A stretch of 64,000 nt of DNA, from the NCBI GenBank assembly GCA_030278955.1, contig JAOANR010000003.1, positions 20,979,050-21,043,049 on the forward strand. Direction: 5' to 3'. Each line of letters begins with the position of its first letter. Position 1 is the first letter of the stretch. Position numbers and translations under genes: made by a program. Positions 11,488-23,800 of this stretch are shown in pieces. A model generated the notes under the pieces. It ran no database searches, was not told where the DNA came from, and saw nothing but the letters and a program-made list of their open reading frames with translations. The DNA comes from Hygrophila difformis (Eukaryota; Streptophyta; Magnoliopsida; Lamiales; Acanthaceae).

Positions 11488-14400
11488 ATGTCTTTTGCGT
11501 CCGTGTCTCCTCCGTCTCCTGTCATATCGCCCACCATTTTTTCTTCTTCTCTTTCGAATCGACTTTTTTTGCAGAAAAGGTTTATTCGTACAATTGCCAA
11601 GGCTTCAGAGGACGACGATGACAAACCGGCATTCAATCCATTTGGCTTTGTCACTGATAATCCGTCGAGTCGTAACGCGATTCAGCTTCCGGAATCACCC
11701 GCAGAGGATGGGAATGTGGGGCAAATGCTCTATGTAATTTTCTTTCTTTCATTCGATTTTTATTATATTTTGATTATGCCTTTTTCTTTTCGTATTTGAT
11801 TTTCTCGAATGACTTTCTTTTCTGTGCTCTATCGCATGTTCAATTGACGATGATGTTTACCAATTTTTATTTTTTTTAGTTATGTAATTTGGCTGCTTAA
11901 TGGTGTTTCAGTCCATGTTTTAAATCTCGTGAATAAAACGTTTAGAAATACAGTTCAATATAAATGTGCATAGGTTCAAACGGTTGAAATGTCAAGAACT
12001 CTAGCATTCAGGATTTACCTTTCATGTCCAGATTTGTTTTCAAGACTTGAAAGGAATGTTTTCAACGGTCAAAATTGTTGGCATCAAACTTTTTTTGTTT
12101 ATATTCATTTGGGGATTTTGTTATGGTGTTTTTCTCCCAATCTGCCTCTGTTTCTATTTTATTATAGTTATTTGGAGACGGTGGCTGGCTACTATTAGTA
12201 TATTCTAACCTTGTTTTTTGCAGAGAATAGAGGACAAGGGAAAGGATTATGGTTCTTACATTAAGTCTGGAGGCTTTCGATGGTTTGTGAGAGAAACAGG
12301 TAAATTATGGCGTCATTTTATGCACTGAAACTATAGAAACGCATCTCAGGTTTCAGTTTTGATAGTTTCTCCAGTTTGCAGGATCACCCAATAGCAGGCG
12401 TGGAACCATTGTCTTTCTCCATGGAGCTCCAACACAGTCCTACAGCTATCGAGTTGTTATGTCTCAGGTGATATATCTGAATGATTGGGGCGTAGTTGTA
12501 TCTCCTGGTTCTTGGAGACTTCTATCCTTTGATTTCCTCCCTTTACCCTGTTTTGCAATAAATGTATCTTTAATCATGGATGTTTAATCATAGACCTGAA
12601 TATATGTAATTCTTTGTGTTTGTCTTATCTCTGAAATATTTTCCTTACACAGATGGCAGATGCCGGGTTCCACTGCTTTGCACCTGACTGGATAGGATTT
12701 GGTTGTAGTGATAAACCTCAGGCTGGATATGGATTTGACTATGCAGGTTTGTGAACCGTGGCCATCATTTCAACCTGTCCTTCATACATTATCATGCTTG
12801 TCTGAGTTGTCAAATTTTCCTTGGCAGAGAAAGAGTTCCATGACGCTTTTGACAAATTATTGGATACACTTGGGGTTCTCCATTTTTTCTTGTAGTTCAG
12901 GTAAGAACTTAGTACCTTTTGATACCTAATTGAGTAAAAACCCTTTGTGTACATATCTATTCAGTCCAAACTTCATACTTTCTCAGAATGTAATTTGCAT
13001 TATAATGCACTTACAAATCTTAAACCCATATCATGCATTTTTATGCCTAGATTCTTGGGGATTTCCTTTTATATATAGGGATTTTTGGTGGGATCATATG
13101 GATTAACTTGGGCTCTGAATAATCAAAGCAAGATTTCAAAGCTTGTAATCTTAAACACCCCCTTGACAGTCTCATCTCCACTTCCTGGATTGTTTCAGCA
13201 ACTCAGGTTCTATTTACACCTATCTGTACGGCATCTACTTTCCATTAAAGGATCTTTGTGAATGTAGATCTTCTTTGACATTGTTGATGAGCAGGGTTCC
13301 ACTTTTAGGTGAGTTTACTTGTCAAAACGCAGTCATGGCTGAACGTTTCATTGAAGCAGGTAGCGCGTATGTATCAGGAACATTTCATTGAATCTTCAAA
13401 AATGCTGTTCACTTCGAACTAGAGCTGTTTAGTTCATCTCTCTGACTTTATATTCTAACCTTGTGTCTGTGCAATCAAAATAGATATGAAAATCAAACAA
13501 TTTCTGTATGCTAAATTGCCGCAACACTACTTGAGTTGACATTTGAAATAGTTGGCATTAATTATTTACTTCCATTTCCTTAAATTGGCCTAACATTTGA
13601 AACCAAAGAGTTTGATTTCATATTCTTAATGAACACAGCAGATTAATATGACTTGGATCTCTGATAAATAGAACTTTTCATTGCAGCTACACCTTAAAGT
13701 TGGAAAAGGCAGATGTATATAGGTTACCATATTTGGCCAGCAGTGGACCTGGATTTGGTTGGTGTTGCTATGCTTCCAAATCTTGTCATTCATTGATTTC
13801 TTTTCCTGTGCTGTCAGAAATTGTAATTATACTCTTGTTCTAATTAATTTACTGGTGCTTGCATGAAATATTTGGGGAAGTTTTTGAGCAAAAAGTTAAT
13901 CTGCAAAACATCATTGCCTATTCTTTCTTGCATGGATAAAAATATTTCAACAGTAAGTCCTTTTTGATGTTTCAGCTATCCTGGAGGCTGCTAAGAAAGC
14001 TAACTTCAAGGATATTAATAGCCGAATATCTGCTGGGTTTTCATCTGGAAGGTATTAACATCCATAATCTCTTGAAATTTGATATCTACCAGCACAACTC
14101 ATGTTTGGTTATAAATTTGTGTTTCAAGATATAACCTGACTATGAAATATGTGCCATTATGGATTAATAATGTAATTACAGTACCTCCGATTGCTAAATT
14201 TCTGTATATTCCTAGTTGTAGTCCAGTTATTATATGCTCTTCCTTTATGTGTATGCAAAGATGATGGGAGTATTACTTTTCTTCCTGTATTATGCTTTCT
14301 GTGAAAGGCTTGAATATAATGACAGAAAAATAGGATCTCTAGTGTAATAGTGAAACTGCCACATTGAAAATGAGTTCTTACGTGTTATTTTTTGTCGTAG

Positions 14401-15138
14401 CGATAGAAATAACTTCAGTGCTTTGAGTTTTCAAGCACAACGCTTGCCTTCTTGTCTGACCATGAAAAATTTGGCCCAATTGGGCTTCTCAGGTGGGTCA
14501 AGCCAATTTTGGTTGCCTGGGGTATATCAGACAAGTACCTGCCTCAGTCGGTTGCAGAAGAATTCCAAAAAGGGAATCCAGATGCTGTAAAACTCAAAAT
14601 GATTGAAGGCGCAGGACACATGCCCCAGGAGGACTGGTAACTGAACACCCACATTTCCTTCATCTATGCTAAAATTTCTTGTTTTATGGCTCTCATATGT
14701 TATCAAGTCGATTATTCACTTTTATAAAACTTTCTCAATGATCCCGCATTTGATAAATATACTATACACTCGGATTTTGTTGGTCATTCAAGTAATTGAA
14801 CTTGAATTGAATAGTGTGTTGCATTCACAAATTCACTCCTAAGATACAATTCCTTCATCTATGCTAACATTGTCTGTTTTATGGCACTCAAATGTTATCA
14901 GTCAAGTATTAACTTTTTATAAAACTTGACTCTTTGTGCCGCATCTTGAAGTAATTGTTATAAATCCCAACTTAGTCACGACCATAAATTCTTGCATTTT
15001 TCTTTTCTTTTTATTTCTTGTTTGTGACACATCTAGATTCTTCATCTATGCTAAAACTGTGAGTTTATTGCTCTCATCGATATTCTATCTATATACAGGC
15101 CAGAGAAAGTTGTTGATGCCTTGAAAGTTTTCTTTTGA
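11488..15138 (+). CDS. Plastid-type alpha/beta hydrolase (haloalkane-dehalogenase-like), 11 exons
   Basis: Exons: 11488-11733, 12224-12299, 12382-12467, 12653-12746, 12828-12900, 13079-13206, 13295-13366, 13687-13757, 13976-14051, 14493-14636, 15099-15138, about 368 codons. The first 40 residues are serine/arginine-rich and low in acid, like a chloroplast transit peptide. Fold landmarks in order: oxyanion motif VFLHGAPTQS, APDWIGFGCSDKP, nucleophile elbow GFLVGSYG, acid in WGISDKYLPQ, histidine in GAGHMPQEDWPEKV. It resembles the Arabidopsis At1g52510-type plastid hydrolases; the substrate is unknown. Oddity: exon 5 is 73 nt where 74 would keep frame, with the shift at GGGGTT near 12872-12877, so the SPFFLVVQ strand is read out of frame and hits TAG. 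This is either a one-base error or a real lesion; an upstream GT at 12875 could also restore frame by skipping this strand. All other junctions are in phase. Confidence 0.8.
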
Positions 15139-17936
15139 AAACTCAAGAGAATGTCCTCCCAGTAAATGATCCAGATTTATGCTTCTGATTCTGAGTAACT
15201 GAAATATATCTGAATTTTGCGAGGGTTGAAGCTTGTGAATGTGAATATTTGAAGGTATAAAAAATTGTATCTATTGCCTGTAACTATAAAGCTGTAACAT
15301 AAGTGGTCATATAATTTACAGATCACGCTAAATTTTTGGATGAATTGTGTTTCTGTCAATGTGTGGTATTATAGATGTCATGAATCGAATAGTTTATGAA
15401 TGCGTCTTAGTTCAACTTGGCAAAATGCTCCATGAGGCATTGATTGAATTTGAACATCGCATACTCCGATATTAATCTAGCCAAATATGCAAATATCAGT
15501 GCTACTTACAAGTTACAAATGCTCACATTTTAGCATAGACATTATCGGGTTCGCTGATATGAATGTCGAATGCAAATCATAAAGAGTGACACTGCTTTAA
15601 GCTAGTTGTCAACCAATCCTCTTTCATGGTAGGTTCGGGGCAATTGGAACTTTTTCATTAGGATATGATGAAATCTTTTGGGAAGAAAGTGCAAAAACAT
15701 ATATATATATTAGTATAAAGTAGGCTATCTTCTACACACACTTTTCCGCTCAAAATCATTTTTTACTCACAAAATCTTTTTTTTTTTTTAATTTTTATCT
15801 TCTCTCACACACATTAATTTATTCACAAAAATACCACTAAAACAATTATAGAAACAAAATAAATCAATTATAGAAACAAAAATAAAATCAATCCATTCTA
15901 AATTTCGGTTCTTTTCAATCTTATCCCAATACTCGCCTCCGCCCCCACCAATCAGGTCTCCCTCCGCCTCCACCAATCTGTGCAGCGCAGGACTCGCTCC
16001 GCCTCCATCTTCCCTTACATCCGGCTCTGGTCAGTCTTCAAAACTCTCTTGAGACTCCTGCTTCGCTCGAGCATCGCAGCAGCCGATTCCCAATACAATG
16101 GTGCAGTGGCTTGCTACATTATTTTTCTCCATTCCGGTATAGATTTTCTTTGCGTATCCAATTCTTTTGGTTGAATATATTTTTGAATACCCTTTTGCGA
16201 ATCGCCATAATACTCTTTTACATTGGAGTTTTTAGTTACTCTTTAAATCATAGCAGAATAGCATTTGTTGGGTTGATTTGGAGTCAATTTGAGTCAATTT
16301 CATGTTGCTCACTATATGGCTACAAGATGTTCGATAAAATGCCTATGTGAAATTTTTGTGATGTAAATACCTTTTGATTTCGAATATTTTCCTTGGTTTC
16401 TTTTTGCAGGTGAGGGTTTAATGGTGGAAGTAATTTATATGAGTTGTGTTTCTTTATTATCAATAAGTGTCTTTCTTTATACATTTGCTCTTGATTGAAT
16501 TTTTTTTTTTTCTTATGTGATGATTTTTGTTTTATATTCATTTTTAAATGAATTCATTTAAAGTTATATGAGTTTATGTTTGCGTGGTATCTCTTTGACT
16601 ATTTGTTCTTATCCTTTAAGACATATTTTAGGTTATTCGTTTTCCAGTATGCCTGTGTCCCGACTATAAAGGATTTTTGTTTTCGGTAACTTAAAGGTTT
16701 GTTTTCTTCTCCCAGATTCAAAAAATAAATGAAAAGAAAGGAGGATACTCCACCGATATATTTGTTAGCAAAATTATGGGGGAGAAAACACCCATCGGAG
16801 GTATACGAAATATCATTCAATTTCAGTTTCATCCGCAACACATTCTCTATTTCTTGATAACTCTCAATTTTTACCTTTTTCTTGATCTTTTAGGCGTCTC
16901 TTTACAAGCTAAGTGAAGGAATGTAATTCTAATGGTGATTTATCAATTTAAAGATGATATTAATTATAATTATCAATACTCATATATGCTTTGCCTTTTT
17001 TTCCCCTTATAATTTTCGATCTTGCCTTCTGTTTGATTTGAACTCATAAAATCAAAGGATTCGACATTGACACATAATTTGAAATTTCCATCCTGCACAA
17101 ATCGTCCGTACCATCTCTCGCCGAGCCTTCGCCATTGCTACTATGTGGGAAAAAAGAGATGTCTCTTAAGTATATCCACAAGTTACGTTTTCAGTTCTCT
17201 TCTGAAATTTCCAGTTGAAATTTCAATTTGTTTTTATTAATGGGCAATCCTCCAGTGGTATATTATCACTTTTTTTTTTTTCATTTGCTTCTGTTGGCAG
17301 GAATGTGGTTCATGGGATCCAATCCACCAGCTGCAGCCGCTTTCCTCAGTCCATCCTAAGAAGCTGATGCAAAAAGTAAGCCTTTGTTCCTTCATTCTTA
17401 TAAGCTTTCACGACCCTTATTTTTTTTTTTCCCAGGAAATATTATATACAACCATTTTTTTTCCCGTAAAGCTTTTTTCTTATATAGTTACTTTCTTTTT
17501 TATGACAGGTGCATCGAAATCTATAATGCAAATTTTAGTTGCTATATTGTTTCTTTGTCTTTTAAAAAAGTTTGATTGATACTCTATTCCTTTTTTCAAT
17601 GTTGGTGCAGACTTTTGATGCGGCTGTGGGTGAAATAACAATACTTTCCAATATGTTTGCTTATGTTTGACATGTGCACTCTTTTATTTTGACTTCTATG
17701 GCATCATTATATCTCTTTATTATGTTGTTTCTTAATGCTTGAAATAATTCTATTGTTTAAGCAGTGTAGAGATGATGATGGAAACACATAATGTTTTTTG
17801 AATCATGTTTGTCAGATCAATGCAAAAAAATGCCCCCAGAGAAATTGCACGGTTAATTTTATTGGTCTTGGAACAGATTTCTATTTATGTGGATGCACAT
17901 AATTTGAGTTACTTTTATGTTTTGTTGTTGCTTCAT

Positions 17937-18036
17937 AGGGTTCATTTTTTTTTTTTCTCGAAAACTAACTTTATTAAGAAGAATGTAGGGTTCATTTTTT
18001 TTTTTTCTCTCGAAAACTAACTTTATTATGAAGAAT
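17937..18036. repeat. 50-bp tandem duplication
   Basis: AGGGTTCAT, a T run, then CTCGAAAACTAACTTTATTA and GAAGAATG occur twice in direct succession with only two or three differences, so the duplication is recent. Confidence 0.9.
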
Positions 18037-19065
18037 GGCATAAAAACTTTACAAAACCATGGGACTGGAACAGACTTGGAGTATTCTTCTATATCAATTA
18101 TTGGTTTTATTAATGAAAGGTAAAAATAAGCATGTTTTAGGGTGCACGTGTATTAAGACATCCTCTATTCTATCTGAATGTTCTCCTGATCATATTTCTT
18201 GCAGATTGGACCATTACCAGTTGCGCTGTTTAGGGCTCTAAATCTAAGTGATTGGTATCGCTGCCACAATGCAGTTGTCCTTTTCTTTCTTTTCCTGTTT
18301 AATTCCATAGTCTATGGAATGCTTATATTGAGTGTTGTATTCTTTGTAGATATCATTCTTTGGTATTCTCGACCTTCTTTCTATCTTAATACTTGGACGA
18401 GCTGGGATGCGTCTTCGAGGTATGTAGAAATGATGAACTAACTGTTGATGACTAAAAGTGTGTGAAGACTTTAATTTTTATGTTCTGTTTGATCCTCCCC
18501 ACTTTTGCCAACAAATTTTGTACCATTTAGGGTAGTTTAGTTGGAATGATATTTAATTGTTTTTTAAGAGTTTTTGGGACTTTTTAGATCTTTGGATGGA
18601 ATGATATTCAGTGTAAGTCTTTTTTAAGAGTTTTTTTGGGAAGTTTTAAGAACTTTAGCTTCTAAAGCTCAATATATTATGGATGAAATTTGATTGACAG
18701 TTTTATGTTTGATTTTAACTAAATGTTTGATCTAATGGGTTTCAATAATTGCAATGGTGTATCTCAAGATTGTTTGTATATGATTTAAGCTCAATGCGTG
18801 CAAACATCGGTTAGGGTCCCACTACAGGTACTGATTTACTAGCTCTTAAAGTTTAATTTTCATCTATCACATTTATTTTAATTTTTTCTAATTCCCTTTG
18901 GTTTGAGGATATTTGGCTCAAATCACAGAAGTCAAATGTGTCAAAGACACAACTTTCCAGTCTGTAATGTGTTATTTGAATGGTGTTTTAAATTTTTCAT
19001 TTTTCAGCATAATGATTACGTCCAGTTGAAATATCATTACATTTATTTGATATAATGTTGGTGTC

Positions 19066-19210
19066 ATGCAGGATTTTGAGTGCTTTAAAGAGCTTACGAG
19101 ACTTGGATCTTTGGCAAATAGTTTCTATGGATTGATTCCAAATTTCTTGGATGAACTCAAACTTGAAAGATTGAATCTTTCCTTTGATAGTAATGAGAGC
19201 TCATTCTTAT
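19066..19210 (+). pseudogene. LRR-like fragment
   Basis: Directly after TGCAG the reading DFECFKELTRLGSLANSFYG continues with LIPNFLDELKLERLNLSFD, matching the rhythm of plant leucine-rich repeats (L..L.L..N.F.G.IP.FL..L). It is only about one and a half repeats long and runs into a poly-T stretch. It is probably a decayed receptor-like fragment; similarity by chance is possible. Confidence 0.35.
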
Positions 19211-19893
19211 TAAACACTAATTTTCTTTTCTTTTCTGTCTGTTTTTTTTTTTTTTTTAAATTGACTTTTATGATTTTTCATGTTTGGAATATGCTATTAA
19301 TTCCGGCATGTATAAATGTGAAAATTTCTTTGTAATAGTAAAAGAGATGAAGAGATGAAATTTATTATTTCCACGCTCTCTCTCACACAAAAGAACTTTC
19401 TATATTTTACTATCATTTCTCTAATTTATTAATTTATTAATATATAGATTGCACAAATATAAAAACATACTATAATTGCTAAGACATTACTCTATACCGG
19501 AAAGATTAATTTTTGTATTATTTCTATAAATAATTTATAGATTGCGGTATTTATAGATTGCGGAAATATAAAAACAATATATCATAGATAGTTGTATTCT
19601 TATTCTTAGTAGTTAACCAAATTAAGATTCCAACTCTAACCAGATATTTAAGTTTAAATGGTTAAGATATCTATTAATATTTTCAATTTTATAAATTAAT
19701 AGTTGAATCGAAAAATCGTGTTCTAAATATAAATCTTATTAATCAAATCTACAAAAACTTCTATTTAAGACTTTATGGATTGAATATGGTTTATAATTTA
19801 AATTTTAATGAAAGCATATAACAATTTAAAATCAAATAAACAACTAAAAGATAATTAAATTTTTTTATATAATTAATTTATAGATTAATTATT

Positions 19894-19961
19894 AGATGAG
19901 ACCCTAAATGGGTCAGCTCGCGGGCAGCGACCCGCGAGCTGACCCATTTAGGACCACATCT
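19894..19961. repeat. Perfect 22-bp-arm hairpin
   Basis: Arms 19903-19924 (CCTAAATGGGTCAGCTCGCG and two more bases) and 19931-19952 are exactly complementary with a six-base loop (CAGCGA). Complementarity continues outward with mismatches to about 19894 and 19961. It is a GC-rich island in strongly AT-rich DNA. Confidence 0.95.
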
Positions 19962-20239
19962 TAAAATAATATTATAGATTAAATATTGTATACATGGAAA
20001 TTTTACTCTATCTTTATAAAATTTATTTTTTCACAATATATATAAGATTTCACAATTTTTTCTTTGTTATGAGCAAATATAATCTAATATTTTTTTTTTA
20101 CTTTTCATATAATTTTTCATTAAATATATTTATATTAATAATTAAAGTAATGCGATTTTACCCCCCGAAAGAAAAAAAAAAAAAGTAATGTGATATTCAA
20201 TCGACAATTTTTATCTATTATCGCTTACAACTTTTCCTA

Positions 20240-20290
20240 CATAACATTATAATTTGAGCCTGGCGGGATCACGTGGGCGGGTAGTACTAA
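20240..20290 (+). mobile_element. Helitron 3' terminus, degenerate
   Basis: CATTATAATTTGAGCCTGGC, then a GGGATCACGTGGGCGGG segment, ending CTAA at 20287-20290. It aligns with the better preserved terminus at 20530-20582. CTRR at the 3' end with a preceding GC-rich hairpin is the Helitron signature. The 5' end was not found. Confidence 0.5.
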
Positions 20291-20529
20291 AGATGCCGAG
20301 CTTAATTCAAAGAGGTATTAGAAGACAATATGCGAAAACCTACCCCACGTATTGTAGAGATAGCGACTTAGCAGTTAACTGTTCAATTAACCATTGTCCT
20401 GTTTGCAATTGAATGCGTATCAGCTGGTCTTGAACTAACAATCCATAATATATTTCTTTTAATATGCATGATATTTATAATATTAAAATGCTATTTATTA
20501 AGAATAAAACTATTTTTTCAATTAACTTT

Positions 20530-20582
20530 TCCTTCAGCATTATAATCTAAGCCCGGCGCATCGCGCGGGCGGGTTAGGCTAG
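20530..20582 (+). mobile_element. Helitron 3' terminus
   Basis: The hairpin GCCCGGCGCATCGCGCGGGC (20551-20570) is followed 9 bases later by CTAG (20579-20582) and then T, the classic plant Helitron 3' end inserted between A and T. The element extends to the left; its 5' TC end is not identified, and it may include or be nested with the copy ending at 20290. Confidence 0.65.
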
Positions 20583-20823
20583 TGACTTTTAAACTGAATG
20601 AAAATCCTGCAAATATCATTTCCAAAACTGCAGGGCAAATGGAGACAAGACTGCATAGTAAGCTCGTTCACGAGGAAAACCTAAATTGACTGCAGCTACA
20701 ATTTTAAGTTACAAAAGAAGCAGCAGCAGCAGCAGCATTAGTGGTTGCAAACCAACATGTTCTTTACATATTGTTTGGATTATAGAAGTGTCACGACACA
20801 AGTTATTAATTTATCAGGTAAAA

Positions 20824-23800
20824 TTACTTAGCTTTCTTCTTCTGCTTCCCCTTTTGGGTAGACCCAGCTCTTTTCTTGGATGATGATCCGGCCTTGGTTT
20901 GTTTTCCATTCCTTGCTCCCCGAACCTTTTCATCCTCGTCTTCACTACCGCCACCGTTGCCATTTTTATCACTTTCGCTCAGATCATCATCACTTTCCTC
21001 CTGCTTTCTCTTTGCAGGAGCAGATTTCCCTCTGGTTTGTCTACGTTCTCCATTGTTTTCATTATGTCCCTTACTTTTGCTTTTTCCAGCACCTTTTGCT
21101 CTCTGCATCGACGTATCATCAGCTTCATCATTTTCATCTTCAGAATCATCTGCACTTGCACTGGCCTTTTTCTTTGAAGATGGCTTCTTCGCTCGGTTCG
21201 GCCTCCTTCCCTTTGTTGATTTTGGTTTGGTAGGCTCATCGTCAGTCTCGGGCTCTTCACCATTGTCACTGTCACCTTTGGTATTCGCCTTAGGCGGTTT
21301 GCTTGTTTCCCTGACAGCTTGGTCGCCAGTCAACTTTTGCAACTCCGGAACATAGGCTGTCGTCTACAATGAATATTAAACAACAGTTCAGAAATTATAC
21401 ACTTACTTATAGAAAACAATTGTGATGGATCGACACACGTACCCTACCACCAGCATTGATGAATTCTATTTTCTTCCCTGAAAGTGAAAGTTTGTTAGAT
21501 TCAGGCACAAAAGCAATACACGTATCTGGGAGTAAAACAATACAATTGCAGCACGAAGCAGTAACTTTAGTCTTTCCAACTTCTCAAAATTGACGTAGAA
21601 TTAAATTACAAAACCTAATTTGAACTTTGAATCCATCTTCCAGATCATTGAAATTACTTGTTTAAAACATGCAGATAAAGCCTAAGAGAAGAAGACCGCA
21701 CCGAAGACGAAATGAAAAATGTCAGATAAATCACAACAGACACAACAAATCCTCAACAAAGAACCGCAGGATCTTGAAAACGCCCAATTTTGGATATAAT
21801 CAGCAAGAGTAAAATGATCCAAACCATTTGAATGGCCCTATTTGTTGCTCATGTTTAGGAAGGGTTGTCTGAATAATAAAGGAAGTGAATTCAAACAAGT
21901 ATTTGGGTTAACGTAATTCATCAAACACGGACATGTTTACGAGTGAGTACATGGGTGGTAAATTTTCATTCAAGATAGTGTACCCATCTATCCTATATAT
22001 TCAAGCAACTCAGATCACAAACTAGCTTTTCCTTAATGAACCAAAAACAAACAATAATTTGGTGTCCGCAACTATTTATACAAACTCAAACACGTTCAAG
22101 TAGATTGATAAACCAAATTTGAACATGAGAGATTAGCTTTATTTACTGGTAGTTCTATCCTTCTATAACTCTATTATCAAAAGCTATCAAATTAACCATA
22201 AGAGGAATGCTTAGAAGGACAGCTGCAATGGACAAAAGTAGTATTTCACAGGTTAAGAGCCAACCATCGACAAAAGCCTTGCCAAGCTTCTTTTCCCGGG
22301 AATGGAAAATCCAACCACTAGGGAACTGACTACTATCGGCCCCAACTTGAATAGCCTTTTCAATTACCTGGAAAAAGAACCAGTAACATCTAATTAATCA
22401 TTCATGTTAAGGAAATCTTACCATTAACTTTTCCAGGTTTTTTTCCCCAGCGAAAATGAAACAACCATTGAACAGGGAAGCGAAGGCTGTCCGCATCGAC
22501 TTCAACAGCAAAATTTGTAACCTAAAATTGCCATCTCCAATAAAAGCTATTTTACACAGACCTAAAAGAATAAATCAACAAAGGCGACAAATTATATTAA
22601 TGCATGTCACCACCTCGTTAATACTCTTCAGCAGAATTCCACAGATTTCTTTGGACATGCTGGAAGCAGCTTGCAGAGGATGGATTCTTGCCTGGCATAT
22701 TGAAATATGTGTCACTGAATTGTTGGATTTCTCATGAGGTAATTGGTAAAATTTTCACGAAATATGCGTGTGTTAAATTACATTTGTGTACAAAATAAGT
22801 AGGTAAGTGTAGACATTTCGAATATCTGAAATTCTAGTATGTGCACAGTAATGAAATTTTGCTTGGGTTTCGAGCTCCTAGCCTGGCACTAGTTGTTTTT
22901 GAAACCACAAAAGAAAAAAGTACGTAGATGCAAGAAAGCAAGCTTACTAACTTGATACAGCACTTCGTCAGCCATCCAATTACCAATGCCTGAGATAAAA
23001 CTCTGCAGAGAATGGCAGGACCAAAAGCCTCAAAATTACTGTGTGATGCAAATTAATAAATCTAAGCCTACAAGAATCTTTTCCATACAAAATTCTATTA
23101 ACTGTGCTTGATTAACTTGTTCAGCTACAAAGAATTGCCTCTAATTATGATTAAAGTGACCACGTTACAGGAAACTATGCATTCTTTCATTTCAAACAGC
23201 AACAAAATGTAAAAACAAAAATGCAGTAAATGTGTGTGGCATAGAACTGTGCAAAAAGGACCATTGACCAAGGTGTGCTAACAATTAATGTAGTTTGCTC
23301 GTAAGCAAAAAAAAACTTATTCAGAGTTTTCTGTGGTCATTGTATGAAAACTCAGCTCGAATCAAGTCATATTGATATTAAAAGTATGTAACTGTGGGAA
23401 TATCCACCTGTCATCAACTCTATACGATAATACCAAAACAATCTCGAATTGCCTCTTTTAACATTGAAAAAGACAAAGAAACCATACAAAAATCCTCGTA
23501 GGCAAGCAGACCAAGCTTCTAATGTCTGAATTAACCACACATATGCACTCAATCCATAAGTCAATTTGAAGCAGAACCTTCTTTTCAAAAGGGTAACTTT
23601 AGTATCCTCTAATGTGTATAAAATGGTTGGGGATCAATTTTCCCAAAGATTTTGAAAAGGTCAAATTCTCGAAAAATAAAGATTGATTGAGCTGACTTTA
23701 AGAACCAATAAGTTCCTGTATCCATTCACAAAGAAACAGAACAAGACAATCCAACAAATAAATATGATACCATTCAAGAGGCTAGGGCTTTGACAATTCA

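Larger units (their letters stand above)
15139..19480. other. AT-rich region without a clear gene; possible non-coding or decayed transcript
   Basis: GC-richer islands that start after an AG and end before a GT occur on the plus strand (about 15930-16140, 17300-17372, 17611-17660, 18205-18256, 19066-19200), each separated by T-rich, intron-like sequence. They have no common reading frame. This could be a spliced non-coding RNA or a decayed gene. I see nothing else in 15139-15900. Confidence 0.25.

Noticed and set aside
20876..21355. Open reading of 159 codons on the plus strand with many Ser/Phe/Leu
   Set aside because: It is the antisense of the low-complexity FPG1 tail; the reading is open only because the coding strand is rich in AAG/GAA/GAT codons.
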